A DNA stretch of 64,000 bases from Zhongshania aquimaris. GTDB lineage: Bacteria > Pseudomonadota > Gammaproteobacteria > Pseudomonadales > Spongiibacteraceae. Numbering within the stretch: the stretch's first letter is position 1; each line of letters opens with the position of its first letter. A program made the position numbers and the translations under genes. The stretch covers positions 62,001-126,000 of the forward strand of contig NZ_JAHWDQ010000001.1 in the NCBI RefSeq assembly GCF_019312595.1. The letters run 5' to 3'. Shown piece by piece: positions 19,074 through 27,687 of the stretch. The notes beneath the pieces are model-generated. The model had not been told where the DNA came from. It did not search any database and was given only the letters and a program-made list of their open reading frames with translations.

Positions 19074-20066
19074 ATGTCGCTAGAACACCCCTTCGCGCAG
19101 TATGTGCGTATTCTTGGCAAAGGCAAAACCGGCTCGCGCTCACTAACCGAAGACGAAGCCCGTGAAGCAATGGGAATGATTTTGCGCGGAGAAGTACAAG
19201 ACGTACAACTTGGCGCCTTTCTTATGCTGCTTCGCGTAAAAGAAGAAAGCTATCAAGAGCTGGCGGGGTTCGTTCGCGCAGTCCGAGACACCGTTTCTGC
19301 ACCGTCAATACCAGTCGATCTTGATTGGGCAAGCTACGCTGGCAAACGTCGTCAATTACCATGGTACTTACTTGCGGCACTCGCGCTGGCAGACAGTGGT
19401 GTGCGGGTTTTTATGCACGGCGCGGCCGGCCACACCGCCGAGCGAGTTTATAGCGAATACGTGCTTGAAAGCATGGGTGTAAGCCCAGCGAAAAACTGGC
19501 AAGACGTAAGCGAAAAATTGGATCAAAGCAACTTCGCCTACCTGCCTTTGTCGGCTTTTTCCCCACAACTGCAGCGTATGATAGACCTGCGCAATGAGTT
19601 TGGCCTCCGCTCGCCGGTACACACACTATCCAGGTTATTAAATCCCCTAGCCGCGCCCTACTCTCTGCAAAGCATCTTCCACCCCGCCTACGCCGAAAAC
19701 CACCAACAGGCGGCGGCCATGCTCGGCCAGGCTCACGCAGCCGTGTTTAAAGGCGAGGCCGGCGAAGCTGAGCGCAAACCAGAAGCAATCTGCAGGGTGA
19801 AAATGGTTCACTGTGGCGAGCTATCTGAAGTCGAGTGGCCAAAATTGATTGATGGCCGCCAAGATAAACAAGAAACACTAAACATCGATGATCTAGTCAA
19901 TGCATGGCGAGAAGATAAGGTTGAAGAGTATGGCAAGCTGGCGATAATTGGCACCATCGCAATCGCTCTACATTTACAATCGCCCGAACTTGATCAGCAG
20001 CATTGTCTGGATCGCGCTGATAACATTTGGAAGAACCGCGACCGCACTCGCCTCGCATCACGCTGA
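19074..20066 (+). CDS. ybiB: TrpD2/YbiB-like protein (glycosyltransferase family 3 fold)
   Basis: 330 aa, homologous to anthranilate phosphoribosyltransferase over GSRSLTEDEAREAMGMIL and HGAAGHTAERVYSEYVLESMG, but lacking the intact phosphoribosyl-pyrophosphate loop. YbiB of E. coli is a dimeric DNA-binding relative of TrpD with no demonstrated transferase activity. It follows tusE by 18 bp, an arrangement I recall from pseudomonads. No trp genes are nearby, which argues against a role in tryptophan synthesis. Confidence 0.85.
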   Translation: MSLEHPFAQYVRILGKGKTGSRSLTEDEAREAMGMILRGEVQDVQLGAFLMLLRVKEESYQELAGFVRAVRDTVSAPSIPVDLDWASYAGKRRQLPWYLLAALALADSGVRVFMHGAAGHTAERVYSEYVLESMGVSPAKNWQDVSEKLDQSNFAYLPLSAFSPQLQRMIDLRNEFGLRSPVHTLSRLLNPLAAPYSLQSIFHPAYAENHQQAAAMLGQAHAAVFKGEAGEAERKPEAICRVKMVHCGELSEVEWPKLIDGRQDKQETLNIDDLVNAWREDKVEEYGKLAIIGTIAIALHLQSPELDQQHCLDRADNIWKNRDRTRLASR

Positions 20067-20091
20067 AAAGCGCCATACCGCCGGACAATTT

Positions 20092-21192
20092 ATGAATATC
20101 AACCCCGTAGACATAGACAATTACCCGAACATTCTCGACGACAAAACAACGAGAATAACGGCCCTATTTAGCGATTTAGCCTTACCTAAACCCACTGTTT
20201 TTCCCTCTGAGCCTACCCACTACCGTTTGCGCGCAGAATTTCGCTTATGGCACGACAAAGATTCGGCGTATTACGCCATGTTCGATCCCGCCGAACCCAA
20301 AACGCCGATTCGTGTAGACCAATTTTCTGTCGCATCAAAAAGCATCTTTGATTTAATGCCAGTATTGCTGGAAAAACTTAATCGCCAAGTGATGCTAAGC
20401 AAGCGTCTTTTTCAAGTGGAGTTTCTCAGCACCCTCAGCGGCGATATGTTGGTAAGTCTTATTTACCACCGCCGTCTGGATGAAGAATGGCAAGTCTTGG
20501 CAGAAAAATTAGCTAGCGAACTGGATATTCAAATTATTGGCCGCAGCAAAAAGCAAAAACTGGTGCTTGGCCGCGACTACGTCGTTGAGAATTTAGCGAT
20601 AGACGGCGAACACTATGTTTACAATCAATATGAAGGCGGATTCACCCAGCCGAATGGCAAACTCAATGCAACAATGATTAGTTGGGCAAAAGCGCAGGTT
20701 GGCGAAAACCCTGATACCGACTTGCTCGAGTTGTACTGCGGCAATGGCAATTTCACCATTCCCCTGTCTGCCCAATTCCGAAAGGTGTTGGCAACGGAGA
20801 TCTCAAAGACCTCGGTAAAAGCGGCACACGAAAATTTTGCGCTAAATAACGTCACAAGTATCGACATATTAAGAATGTCTAGCGAGGAACTCACCTCAGC
20901 ACTAAATAAAGAGCGCAGCTTTCGCAGACTCGAACACATCGATTTAGACAGCTACGATATCAGCCACGTGCTGGTTGACCCGCCAAGAGCTGGCCTCGAC
21001 GAAAATACCCGCCTGCTAATTTCAGGCTTCGATAAGATCGTATATATATCGTGCAGCCCAGAAACGCTACATCGCGATTTGCAAATATTAACCAAAACTC
21101 ATGACGTCGATGCCTTCGCCCTCTTCGACCAGTTCCCGTACACTCATCATATGGAATGTGGAGTGTATTTAAAAAGAAGGGTCAAGCCATGA
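20092..21192 (+). CDS. trmA: tRNA (uracil-5-)-methyltransferase TrmA
   Basis: Makes m5U54 (ribothymidine) in the T-loop of tRNAs. The start at ATG 20092 ([15 protein letters not shown]) gives 366 aa, the same length as E. coli TrmA; the frame is open further upstream but overlaps ybiB. SAM motif [15 protein letters not shown] (212-225), VDPPRAGLD (295-303) and nucleophile C321 in [13 protein letters not shown]. Its stop overlaps phhB by ATGA. Confidence 0.96.
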   Translation: MNINPVDIDNYPNILDDKTTRITALFSDLALPKPTVFPSEPTHYRLRAEFRLWHDKDSAYYAMFDPAEPKTPIRVDQFSVASKSIFDLMPVLLEKLNRQVMLSKRLFQVEFLSTLSGDMLVSLIYHRRLDEEWQVLAEKLASELDIQIIGRSKKQKLVLGRDYVVENLAIDGEHYVYNQYEGGFTQPNGKLNATMISWAKAQVGENPDTDLLELYCGNGNFTIPLSAQFRKVLATEISKTSVKAAHENFALNNVTSIDILRMSSEELTSALNKERSFRRLEHIDLDSYDISHVLVDPPRAGLDENTRLLISGFDKIVYISCSPETLHRDLQILTKTHDVDAFALFDQFPYTHHMECGVYLKRRVKP

Positions 21193-21476
21193 CGGTGAAG
21201 CTAACCGATTTAGAAATTAGCAATGCGCTTAAAGACTTAGACGGATGGGCGCTAAAAGACGAGAAATTACATCGCGTCTTTGAATTTGATGATTTTATCA
21301 GCGCATTTGCGTTTATGACACGCGTTGCGATTCGCGCTGAAAAGATTGATCACCACCCCGAGTGGAGCAACGTCTACAAAACCGTTACCATTGCATTAAC
21401 AACCCATGACGCCGGCGGTCTTTCCGCAAAGGACTTAGCCTTGGCAGAGGCGATAAAGATTGAGTATGGTCGCTAG
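21189..21476 (+). CDS. phhB: Pterin-4a-carbinolamine dehydratase
   Basis: 95 aa. Dehydrates 4a-hydroxytetrahydropterin, recycling the cofactor of phenylalanine hydroxylase. The catalytic motif [10 protein letters not shown] holds H55/H56, and H73 is in TTHDAGG. Start at ATG 21189, which overlaps the trmA stop by 4 nt. No phhA is in the window, so the partner enzyme is elsewhere or the protein has another role, such as molybdopterin-related pterin repair. Confidence 0.93.
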   Translation: MTVKLTDLEISNALKDLDGWALKDEKLHRVFEFDDFISAFAFMTRVAIRAEKIDHHPEWSNVYKTVTIALTTHDAGGLSAKDLALAEAIKIEYGR

Positions 21477-21508
21477 CTAAAAATGCCACCAATCTGCTGC
21501 ATTTTGGA

Positions 21509-22366
21509 CTAGTAGAAGTCCACACCAAGCTGCTGCAAATGACGACTAAGATAATCATCTAATACCGGCATATCTTCCGGGTGAATGTCCAGCACCGATA
21601 AATTCAATTCCTTGCATAACTCAGCTCGGCGCATCCGCGCCGAAATAGCGTCAGAGTGTTCGCCGGCGCCCCAATACTCCAAACACACGCCACTCTCTGG
21701 CAAATAAAAATCGCTTAGCTGACATTCATCCACCGGTAATGGCCGATAAATACTGTAGCGAATTCCGGCAAGGTAAAGCCACTGAGCGATTTGGCAGTGC
21801 TCCCGCGTTTTGCACGTAACACCATCTAGAGAGACCCAGGTGCCATTTTTATTCTCAAATAAATCATCAGTCGCCTGCTCGTCAATCTGACACTCACGCA
21901 ATAATCGCGTGAATGGCTCGCGACTGCGAATATCTTCGGGCCACAACACATAGCTCAGGCTACTTTGCTGATTTTCAAAAAGTTGACCACCTTGCGCCCC
22001 CCCCGCTTTAGTAAGCTCCCAGCCACGGGTACTGGGCTTTAACCAGCCTAACTCGACAAGAACGCGATTCAACTCGCGACCACTGAGCCCTTCTGAACGG
22101 CCAAGTGCCGTGGCGGAAAGGAGTTTGGTGCTCTCCATCGCCTTAAATAATTGATGATCTAGCAAATTTTGCGGCCAAACAATATAACGACCGTAACGCT
22201 TGCTAGTTAGGTAACTACCACCCTCAAACTCACCCTTGCTTGTCAACACCCAGCCATCGTCGACTTTGCGTATCCAACCATAATCTTTAAGCACCGAAAA
22301 TAGCTGCTGAACGGGAATTTCTCCCTGCTTAGCGAGTGCCGACGTAGATAGCTTGTCCGATGACAT
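21509..22366 (-). CDS. Uncharacterised protein: tandem winged-helix-like repeats plus PD-(D/E)XK nuclease-like domain
   Basis: 285 aa from ATG 22366, which has GGTGGAG upstream. Residues 7-69 and 83-146 are an internal duplication: SALAKQ/TALGRS, KDYGWI/VELGWL, DGWVLT/RGWELT and YIVWPQ/YVLWPE align in register, which suggests two small helical DNA-binding-like domains. The C-terminal part has the order KTREHCQIAQWLYLAGI (E189), SDFYLP (D219) and VCLEYWG (E230), the PD-(D/E)XK layout seen in DUF559/UvrD-linked nucleases, with W at the usual Lys position. It immediately follows a dUTPase gene. Function unproved. Confidence 0.7.
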   Translation of the reverse strand: MSSDKLSTSALAKQGEIPVQQLFSVLKDYGWIRKVDDGWVLTSKGEFEGGSYLTSKRYGRYIVWPQNLLDHQLFKAMESTKLLSATALGRSEGLSGRELNRVLVELGWLKPSTRGWELTKAGGAQGGQLFENQQSSLSYVLWPEDIRSREPFTRLLRECQIDEQATDDLFENKNGTWVSLDGVTCKTREHCQIAQWLYLAGIRYSIYRPLPVDECQLSDFYLPESGVCLEYWGAGEHSDAISARMRRAELCKELNLSVLDIHPEDMPVLDDYLSRHLQQLGVDFY

Positions 22367-22378
22367 TACCGTCTCCAC

Positions 22379-23011
22379 CTAGGCCTTGGGATACCTTGCC
22401 GCGAGACCTTGATAAACATCATCAGCAAATTGCGGAGAGAGGACATTCGCATTAGCCAGTATCTCAACCAAGTGGACATTGTCTTCCAGACCTTGCCAAT
22501 TTTTTATATAACTACCGTCTTTGTAGCCATGATCCTGGCGGAAAAAATTTAATACGTTCTTGCCAACGTACTGCTTGTAAAGATCGTCAAAACTTAATTC
22601 AGCAGCAGCCATCAAATCCCAAAATAGCGGCACCGAAAAACCTTTGCTACGCAAGCAGTACTCGGCCAAGGCCTCGGTAGATTCCAACACACCGGCCTCG
22701 CTCACACGATGACCGTCAAGCGCGACAATAATCTCATCTGCTAGCGTCTCAACGGTTACCCCCTCGCGAAACAAGGCACTCATCCCAAAATGCCAAATAT
22801 CGACTATTTCAAGCTGTACTTGGGCCAAATCCGGGGTCTGTTTCTTCCACCATTTGTAGCCGTAGTGATCCATAAGCTCACCGCACTCGATCCACGCCGC
22901 GCGATACCAGGCATTACCCCGAGCCATCCAATCGACATTTACTTTGCTGTTCATACGGTTCTGCAAGTCCAGCATTGTAATAAATGCTGATCGACGCGTT
23001 GAATCGGACAC
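22379..23011 (-). CDS. Dimeric all-alpha dUTPase (MazG-like NTP pyrophosphatase superfamily)
   Basis: Predicted dUTP diphosphatase, 210 aa. The metal-binding EXXE-(n)-EXXD signature is E42/E45 in WIECGELMDHY and E68/D71 in LEIVDIWHFG; WKKQTPD is the loop typical of dimeric dUTPases. It would limit uracil in DNA. GTG start with GGTGGGG nearby; an internal ATG at 22975 is a possible alternative. Its stop is 12 bp before the nuclease-like ATG, so the two form an operon. The family is common in phages and patchy in bacterial chromosomes. Confidence 0.87.
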   Translation of the reverse strand: MSDSTRRSAFITMLDLQNRMNSKVNVDWMARGNAWYRAAWIECGELMDHYGYKWWKKQTPDLAQVQLEIVDIWHFGMSALFREGVTVETLADEIIVALDGHRVSEAGVLESTEALAEYCLRSKGFSVPLFWDLMAAAELSFDDLYKQYVGKNVLNFFRQDHGYKDGSYIKNWQGLEDNVHLVEILANANVLSPQFADDVYQGLAARYPKA

Positions 23012-23120
23012 TGTTTACCCCACCCATCTAAAATCTGAGTTCACATGATAAACAAGGAAGGCATATTAAGCAGCGACTATTTGTCGCTTTCTATCGCGGA
23101 TGATGAGGTTACAAGCGAGA

Positions 23121-23417
23121 TTACTTCGCTAAATTTTCACCTAGTTCAATGAAGTAATTTAAAAGGTCCGCGCCGACAAGCTCGCGATAATCATCGCCCA
23201 AGCGGTCACCGATGCTTTCAGGAATCTGCGCTTTGAAATTGGGGCCATAGCTCACCCGCCTCTCTGGTATGCAAAGCGTAATAGTAGATTGCGGCCCATG
23301 TACTGAGTAGTGGTTCGATTCTAGCGGGCGACTTCTTTGCATATACCCCATGCTAGGCACAACGCTGCTGATCAAGTGGATAGACCAGCGATAACTTTCG
23401 ACCGTGAGCAAAATCAA
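23121..23417 (-). pseudogene. Possible 3' half of an interrupted gene
   Basis: 98-codon frame with a TTG start inside the preceding frame. The C-terminal half (PESIGDRLGDDYRELVGADLLNY) looks protein-like; the first 25 codons run antiparallel to no known gene and overlap the 23353-23691 frame in another register by 65 nt. I recognise no domain. It may be the remainder of a gene split by a frameshift, or a separate small gene. Confidence 0.35.
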
Positions 23418-23691
23418 TCACCTGTAGTGGCTTTCCAGCAAGGAGGTGTTTTACCGCATTGTCAGGAAGTGAGGGTAAGCACACAATATTATTGGGTGCA
23501 GGCGCGTCGGCAAACAGCATGATGAGATCGACAACCTCCGTAACAGAGTCGTCACAACGGCCCCGAGAAAACAGACGCATCTCAACACAATCCAGTTGCT
23601 CGGGCAGAATATTGTCGACTGCGAGGTGCTTTACGCTGTCTTTATTGTCGAAACCGAGTAGATAGCTTGCTAACAGCATTGCGACTCTCAT
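23353..23691 (-). CDS. Unrecognised 112-aa protein, possibly the 5' part of an interrupted gene
   Basis: Soluble protein with a plausible ATG at 23691, or at 23679, where GAGAG precedes. It contains LPEQLDCVEMRLFSRG and LLAGKPLQVIDFAHG; no motif is recognised. It ends at a TAG just where a second, protein-like frame continues in a different register, so a frameshift is suspected. It lies between queF and the dUTPase gene with gaps of about 95-110 bp. Confidence 0.4.
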   Translation of the reverse strand: MRVAMLLASYLLGFDNKDSVKHLAVDNILPEQLDCVEMRLFSRGRCDDSVTEVVDLIMLFADAPAPNNIVCLPSLPDNAVKHLLAGKPLQVIDFAHGRKLSLVYPLDQQRCA

Positions 23692-23785
23692 TCAATCTAG
23701 GAATGATGTCATTATGCCCTTTTCAGGAATTTAGCCTATCCGGTGATTTACTTATCGCCCGCAAACAATGCATTCAAGCCAGCAA

Positions 23786-24622
23786 CTATTGACGAACTCC
23801 ACGACTATTGGGCGGATCAAAGACAGGATCACTACTGCGCCAAGGGTTTATATCCAAGCCCCCGCGCCGTGTATATCGTGCATAAACGGCTAAGGATTCT
23901 GGCTCGCAACGCCGACTAATATCGCTAAATATCCGCTCGACACAATGCTCGTGAAATTCATCATGTTCCCTAAAAGAGACGATATAGGCCAATAGCTGTT
24001 CGCGATTAATTTTTGTGCCGCGATAGCGGATTTCTAGACTCGCCCAATCGGGCTGCGACGTTACTGGGCAGCGCGAACGCAGCAAGTGGCTATAAAGTAT
24101 CTCGCTGTAAACTGCATCACCACTAACCTCAAGCAGCTCAGCATTTGGTGCGTAGCAGAATGGATTTATATCTAAATCATCCAGACATTCGCCCTCAGGC
24201 TTGGCAATTTGGTAGGCCTCGCCCCACCGATCAGGAGTAAACACACTTGCCTGCACTACCGCACCGCTAGCCGCGCTTAAATCCTCCGCCAGCGTTTGCT
24301 GAACCGCAGAGGCATCACGAAAACGGCTCTGATTAAAGGAGTTTAAATACAATTTAAGCGATTTTGATTCGATAATATTCGGGCTATCAGCAGGAAAACG
24401 GAACTCCGCACACGCGACTTGCGGCTTTCCCGACTCGTTTAACCAAGATAACTCATAGGCGTTCCAAATATCGACGCCAGCGAACGGCAGTGGCATCGTC
24501 GCGTCAATGCCCAGCCCATCCCGCCCCTGCTTCCTCGAAATGGGATGAAGGCAAGACGGATCGTATTGGTTCGGATAATTAACCTTTTCACCGAGTGGCC
24601 CGTGGCCGCTATGCTTAGTCAC
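23786..24622 (-). CDS. queF: NADPH-dependent 7-cyano-7-deazaguanine reductase QueF
   Basis: Reduces preQ0 to preQ1 in queuosine synthesis. 278 aa, the long (YqcD) form with two T-fold halves. The QueF motif ESKSLKLYLNSF lies at 85-96; catalytic C185 in SRCPVTSQPDW and D192 are present. GTG start, only 12 bp after the ABC permease gene, so it is likely cotranscribed with that transporter. No queC, queD or queE is nearby. Confidence 0.96.
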   Translation of the reverse strand: MTKHSGHGPLGEKVNYPNQYDPSCLHPISRKQGRDGLGIDATMPLPFAGVDIWNAYELSWLNESGKPQVACAEFRFPADSPNIIESKSLKLYLNSFNQSRFRDASAVQQTLAEDLSAASGAVVQASVFTPDRWGEAYQIAKPEGECLDDLDINPFCYAPNAELLEVSGDAVYSEILYSHLLRSRCPVTSQPDWASLEIRYRGTKINREQLLAYIVSFREHDEFHEHCVERIFSDISRRCEPESLAVYARYTRRGGLDINPWRSSDPVFDPPNSRGVRQ

Positions 24623-24634
24623 TTAACGCCCTCT

Positions 24635-25408
24635 CTACTGACGCAGACGCGTACCACTGGACAACAAATACATACAGTAGGCATAGGCAGCCAGAGTGAA
24701 ACCGCCAACCATCAAAAATGCGGTAGTCACATTGACGTCAGACACACCGAGTACGCCATACCGGAAGGCATTAACGATGTAAAGCATGGGATTCAATCGC
24801 GACACACCTGCCCAAAAATCGGGGAGCAAATCGATTGAGTAAAATACTCCACCAAGATAGGTAAGCGGAGTTAATACAAACACAGGCACAATCGACACAT
24901 CGTCAAAATTATTGGCAAAGACTGCATTAATAAAGCCCGCCAACGAGAACATAATTGAGGTCATTAATACAATCGCGATAGTGACGCCGACGTGCTGTAT
25001 GTTCAAACTGGTAAAGAATAGGGACAACATCGTTACGATCAGACCGACCAGCAAACCGCGAGCAACGCCTCCGATTACAAAACCCCACAACACCGTGTTG
25101 TTTGACATCGGTGACACTAAAATTTCTTCTACAAATCGCTGAAACTTCGCACCAAAAAATGAGGACACCACATTAGAGTAGGCATTGGTAATGACCGACA
25201 TCATAATCAAACCAGGAACAACAAACTCCATATAGCTAAAGCCGCCCATCTGACCAATTCGCGAGCCGATAAGCGCGCCAAATATGACAAAATACAACGA
25301 CATGGTGATCGCTGGTGGTAATAGGGTCTGCATCCAAATACGCAAAAAACGGCGGATTTCTTTGCGGACAATGGTGTAAAACGCCACCCACTGCTCTGCT
25401 AATGTCAT
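24635..25408 (-). CDS. ABC-2 type transporter permease (YadH-like)
   Basis: 257-aa inner-membrane protein with about six transmembrane helices and the ABC-2 signature region (MGGFSYMEFVVPGLIMMSV; LTPLTYLGGVFYSI). It pairs with the ATPase gene 64 bp upstream. YadGH-type exporters have no established substrate. The downstream neighbour is queF. Confidence 0.92.
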   Translation of the reverse strand: MTLAEQWVAFYTIVRKEIRRFLRIWMQTLLPPAITMSLYFVIFGALIGSRIGQMGGFSYMEFVVPGLIMMSVITNAYSNVVSSFFGAKFQRFVEEILVSPMSNNTVLWGFVIGGVARGLLVGLIVTMLSLFFTSLNIQHVGVTIAIVLMTSIMFSLAGFINAVFANNFDDVSIVPVFVLTPLTYLGGVFYSIDLLPDFWAGVSRLNPMLYIVNAFRYGVLGVSDVNVTTAFLMVGGFTLAAYAYCMYLLSSGTRLRQ

Positions 25409-25472
25409 TTAATACTCCATCCACATTGTGTCGACGATTTTCGCCGGCAAGCCTAAATTTAAAACGCCAAGC

Positions 25473-26387
25473 TTACTTAGCAGCTAATAGCGACACGAAT
25501 AACTCTTCCAAGCGATTTGCCTTGTTCCGCATGCTGGTGATAACCATATTTTGCTGAGCTAAAGCGGAGAAAACGTCGTTGAGCGAACTGCCTTTATTCA
25601 GCACAAGCTCGAACATATGCTCGTCTAAATAGCGGGTATCAAAGCCCTCAATAGCGAGGTCGGGACTAATAGTATCGCGGGTATCTAATATAAATACCTC
25701 CTTCTGAAGCTGTTTTAGCAGCGCCTTCATGCTGGTGTTTTCTACGATATTACCACCGTCAATAATCGCAATATGGCGACAGAGACTTTCCGCTTCTTCT
25801 AAATAGTGGGTAGTGAGAATAATCGTTGTACCGCTGCGATTGATCTCGGTTAAAAATTCCCACATTGAGCGCCGCAACTCAATATCGACACCGGCGGTAG
25901 GCTCATCAAGAATCAATAAGCGCGGTTCATGAATGAGCGCTCGCGCTATCATTAACCGCCTTTTCATACCACCAGACAGCATCCGCGACGCGACATCGCG
26001 TTTATCCCAGAGCCCTAGCTTTTTTAGATACTTCTCGGCGCGCTCGCCCGCAATCGCCCTGCTTAACCCGTAATAACCCGCCTGATTTACGACAATATCC
26101 CAGACCGATTCAAAGTTAGAAAAGTTAAACTCTTGCGGAACAACTCCGATCTGGCGCTTGGCCGCGGCCAAATCAGTCTGAATGGAGTGTCCAAAGACGT
26201 GCACATCCCCTGCCGTTTTTTTTACTAGCGAGGACACGATACCTATTGTTGTCGACTTTCCCGCGCCGTTGGGGCCGAGCAAAGCGAAAAAATCGCCTTC
26301 TTTTACTTCTAAATCAATACCTTTTAGTGCCTCAAAGCCATTGTCGTAAACTTTACGCAATCCTTTAATTTGCAGGGCAATTGCCAT
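25473..26387 (-). CDS. ABC transporter ATP-binding protein (YadG-like)
   Basis: 304 aa. Walker A GPNGAGKST at 38-46, Q-loop VVPQEFNFS near 83, signature LSGGMKRRL at 137-145, Walker B LLILDEP at 157-163, and switch TTHYLEEAESL. It belongs to the DrrA/YadG class that works with ABC-2 permeases; the substrate is unknown. Divergent from the 26587 gene across a 199-bp gap. Confidence 0.94.
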   Translation of the reverse strand: MAIALQIKGLRKVYDNGFEALKGIDLEVKEGDFFALLGPNGAGKSTTIGIVSSLVKKTAGDVHVFGHSIQTDLAAAKRQIGVVPQEFNFSNFESVWDIVVNQAGYYGLSRAIAGERAEKYLKKLGLWDKRDVASRMLSGGMKRRLMIARALIHEPRLLILDEPTAGVDIELRRSMWEFLTEINRSGTTIILTTHYLEEAESLCRHIAIIDGGNIVENTSMKALLKQLQKEVFILDTRDTISPDLAIEGFDTRYLDEHMFELVLNKGSSLNDVFSALAQQNMVITSMRNKANRLEELFVSLLAAK

Positions 26388-26586
26388 AGTATTCGCCTAA
26401 AATTATTGATAGCTAAATGTATTCAAGCACTTCGGCAGCGAGATCTTTTGGAACTTTGCAGCAAAAATCGAGGCTTATAGCTTCATTTTTTTGCAAGACG
26501 CCCGATCTGACTTGTTACTACCGACGGTAAATTGAAAATGAAAGCCGTCTATTTTGCCACGGCCACGAAGTGGAATACACCTAAGT

Positions 26587-27006
26587 ATGAAATCTACGCC
26601 AAATGGAGACACAGTGACGACGCGTTTAGAGTATTACCACCAGCTAAATGATGCACTTAAGGCGCTATGCCTAAAGGCAGTGCCAAACCACCCCTCGCAC
26701 AGCGACGAAAGCAACGAGGAATTATTGAGTTTATTTATACAGCTTGATGCTAGCCTTTCTGCGGGAGATGATTGTGCACTCATCGGCCAGCAAATTATCA
26801 CTCGAATCGTCAGTCACTATCCGGATATAACACCGCAGCTGCACCGCGACTTGCTATGGTTTTTTGGCGGTGACTGCCTGCACTACTTGGGCGACGAGGA
26901 AATACAAAAATACCAGGATTTAGAAGAGCGCTATTATGAGCTCTGCAACAGCGAAGCCAATGGCTGCTATAGAAACCTTCGCGCCCAAGTTTTTAATATG
27001 CACTGA
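26587..27006 (+). CDS. Small conserved protein, PA2817-like
   Basis: 139 aa from ATG 26587. The frame is open upstream, but the extra residues look non-coding. The segment RDLLWFFGGDCLHYLGDEEI is, from memory, the hallmark of an uncharacterised family named after Pseudomonas PA2817. Mostly alpha-helical, with no membrane segment. Neighbours (ABC pair, queF, msrB, aminotransferase) repeat the PA2806-PA2828 neighbourhood. Function unknown. Confidence 0.75.
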   Translation: MKSTPNGDTVTTRLEYYHQLNDALKALCLKAVPNHPSHSDESNEELLSLFIQLDASLSAGDDCALIGQQIITRIVSHYPDITPQLHRDLLWFFGGDCLHYLGDEEIQKYQDLEERYYELCNSEANGCYRNLRAQVFNMH

Positions 27007-27021
27007 TCAAAATAGCAGGCG

Positions 27022-27053
27022 AAAAAAAAGCGAAGCACAAGCTTCGCTTTTTT
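27022..27053. terminator. Bidirectional terminator between the PA2817-like gene and tRNA-Gly
   Basis: AAAAAAGCGAAGC and GCTTCGCTTTTTT form a 13-bp stem with an ACAA loop. A run on one side and T run on the other let it end both the plus-strand gene (16 bp upstream) and the minus-strand tRNA-Gly transcript. Confidence 0.9.
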
Positions 27054-27059
27054 AAAATT

Positions 27060-27135
27060 TGGAGCGGGAAAGGAGGCTCGAACTCCCGACCTCAACCTTG
27101 GCAAGGTTGCGCTCTACCAACTGAGCTATTCCCGC
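27060..27135 (-). tRNA. tRNA-Gly (anticodon GCC)
   Basis: 76 nt including the encoded CCA. Acceptor GCGGGAA pairs with TTCCCGC; the anticodon loop is TTGCCAA; the T-loop GTTCGAG is intact. Nearly identical to E. coli glyV-type tRNA. Confidence 0.98.
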
Positions 27136-27226
27136 AAACTCCGGTTTTAATATTTACCTCAAGTAAATAAATAACCGTACAGCCTTGATAAGAAACACTT
27201 TTTTGCCCCTATTCAAAGACCGGCGC

Positions 27227-27255
27227 ATAGTAAAAAGTTTTCTTTAAGCTGTCAA
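27227..27255 (-). promoter_or_regulatory. Sigma70 promoter of tRNA-Gly
   Basis: On minus, consensus TTGACA (27250-27255), a 17-bp spacer and TACTAT (27227-27232). It lies between the proximal tRNA-Glu and tRNA-Gly, so glycine tRNA has its own start. Confidence 0.8.
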
Positions 27256-27310
27256 CAGCACCGTGGCAGGCATTTTGCTGACATTATTCTACGCGCTGTA
27301 ACGTAGAAAT

Positions 27311-27386
27311 TGGCGTCCCCTAGGGGACTCGAACCCCTGTTACTGCCGTGAAAGGGCAGTGTCCTAGGCCACTAGACGAAGGGGAC
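27311..27386 (-). tRNA. tRNA-Glu (anticodon TTC), copy 1
   Basis: 76 nt with encoded CCA. Acceptor GTCCCCT, anticodon loop CTTTCAC (TTC), intact T-loop. Identical over its whole length to copy 2. Its U34 is a target of MnmA thiolation fed by the Tus proteins encoded in this window. Confidence 0.98.
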
Positions 27387-27433
27387 GCCGCGAGCCTTTC
27401 AGAGCGATACTGCTGTCCCTGAAAGAGGGCGCA

Positions 27434-27462
27434 ATTTTAGAGTGACTCCCCCACCCCGTCAA
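27434..27462 (-). promoter_or_regulatory. Sigma70 promoter of tRNA-Glu copy 1
   Basis: On minus, TTGACG (27457-27462), 17-bp spacer, TAAAAT (27434-27439). Confidence 0.78.
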
Positions 27463-27495
27463 GGCCATTTTGGCACTAAATAGAGGAAAAACAAC

Positions 27496-27525
27496 AAAAA
27501 AAAAGAGAAGCATTTCTGCTTCTCT
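27496..27525 (-). terminator. Terminator of tRNA-Glu copy 2
   Basis: On minus, AGAGAAGC/GCTTCTCT stem with a 6-nt loop followed by nine T residues; it lies 37 bp after the copy-2 tRNA. Confidence 0.85.
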
Positions 27526-27561
27526 CTTAGCGTTGCCGGCGATGCCGACATCGCAGAATAA

Positions 27562-27637
27562 TGGCGTCCCCTAGGGGACTCGAACCCCTGTTACTGCCGT
27601 GAAAGGGCAGTGTCCTAGGCCACTAGACGAAGGGGAC
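27562..27637 (-). tRNA. tRNA-Glu (anticodon TTC), copy 2
   Basis: Same 76-nt sequence as copy 1. The 5' flanks of the two copies are also related (both share a GTCAAG-containing -35 region and a CTTTCAG/CTTCCAG stretch), pointing to a tandem duplication that included the promoter. Confidence 0.98.
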
Positions 27638-27687
27638 GCCGCAAACCTTCCAGACTCCGAGTCACTTGACGTCTGAAAGTGGCGCGA

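Noticed and set aside
19948-20091. Upstream extension of trmA
   Set aside because: It overlaps the end of ybiB, and the ATG at 20092 gives the exact family length.
27060-27637. tRNA cluster as an integration site for a mobile element
   Set aside because: No integrase, no attachment-site repeat of a tRNA end, and flanking genes are conserved housekeeping genes.
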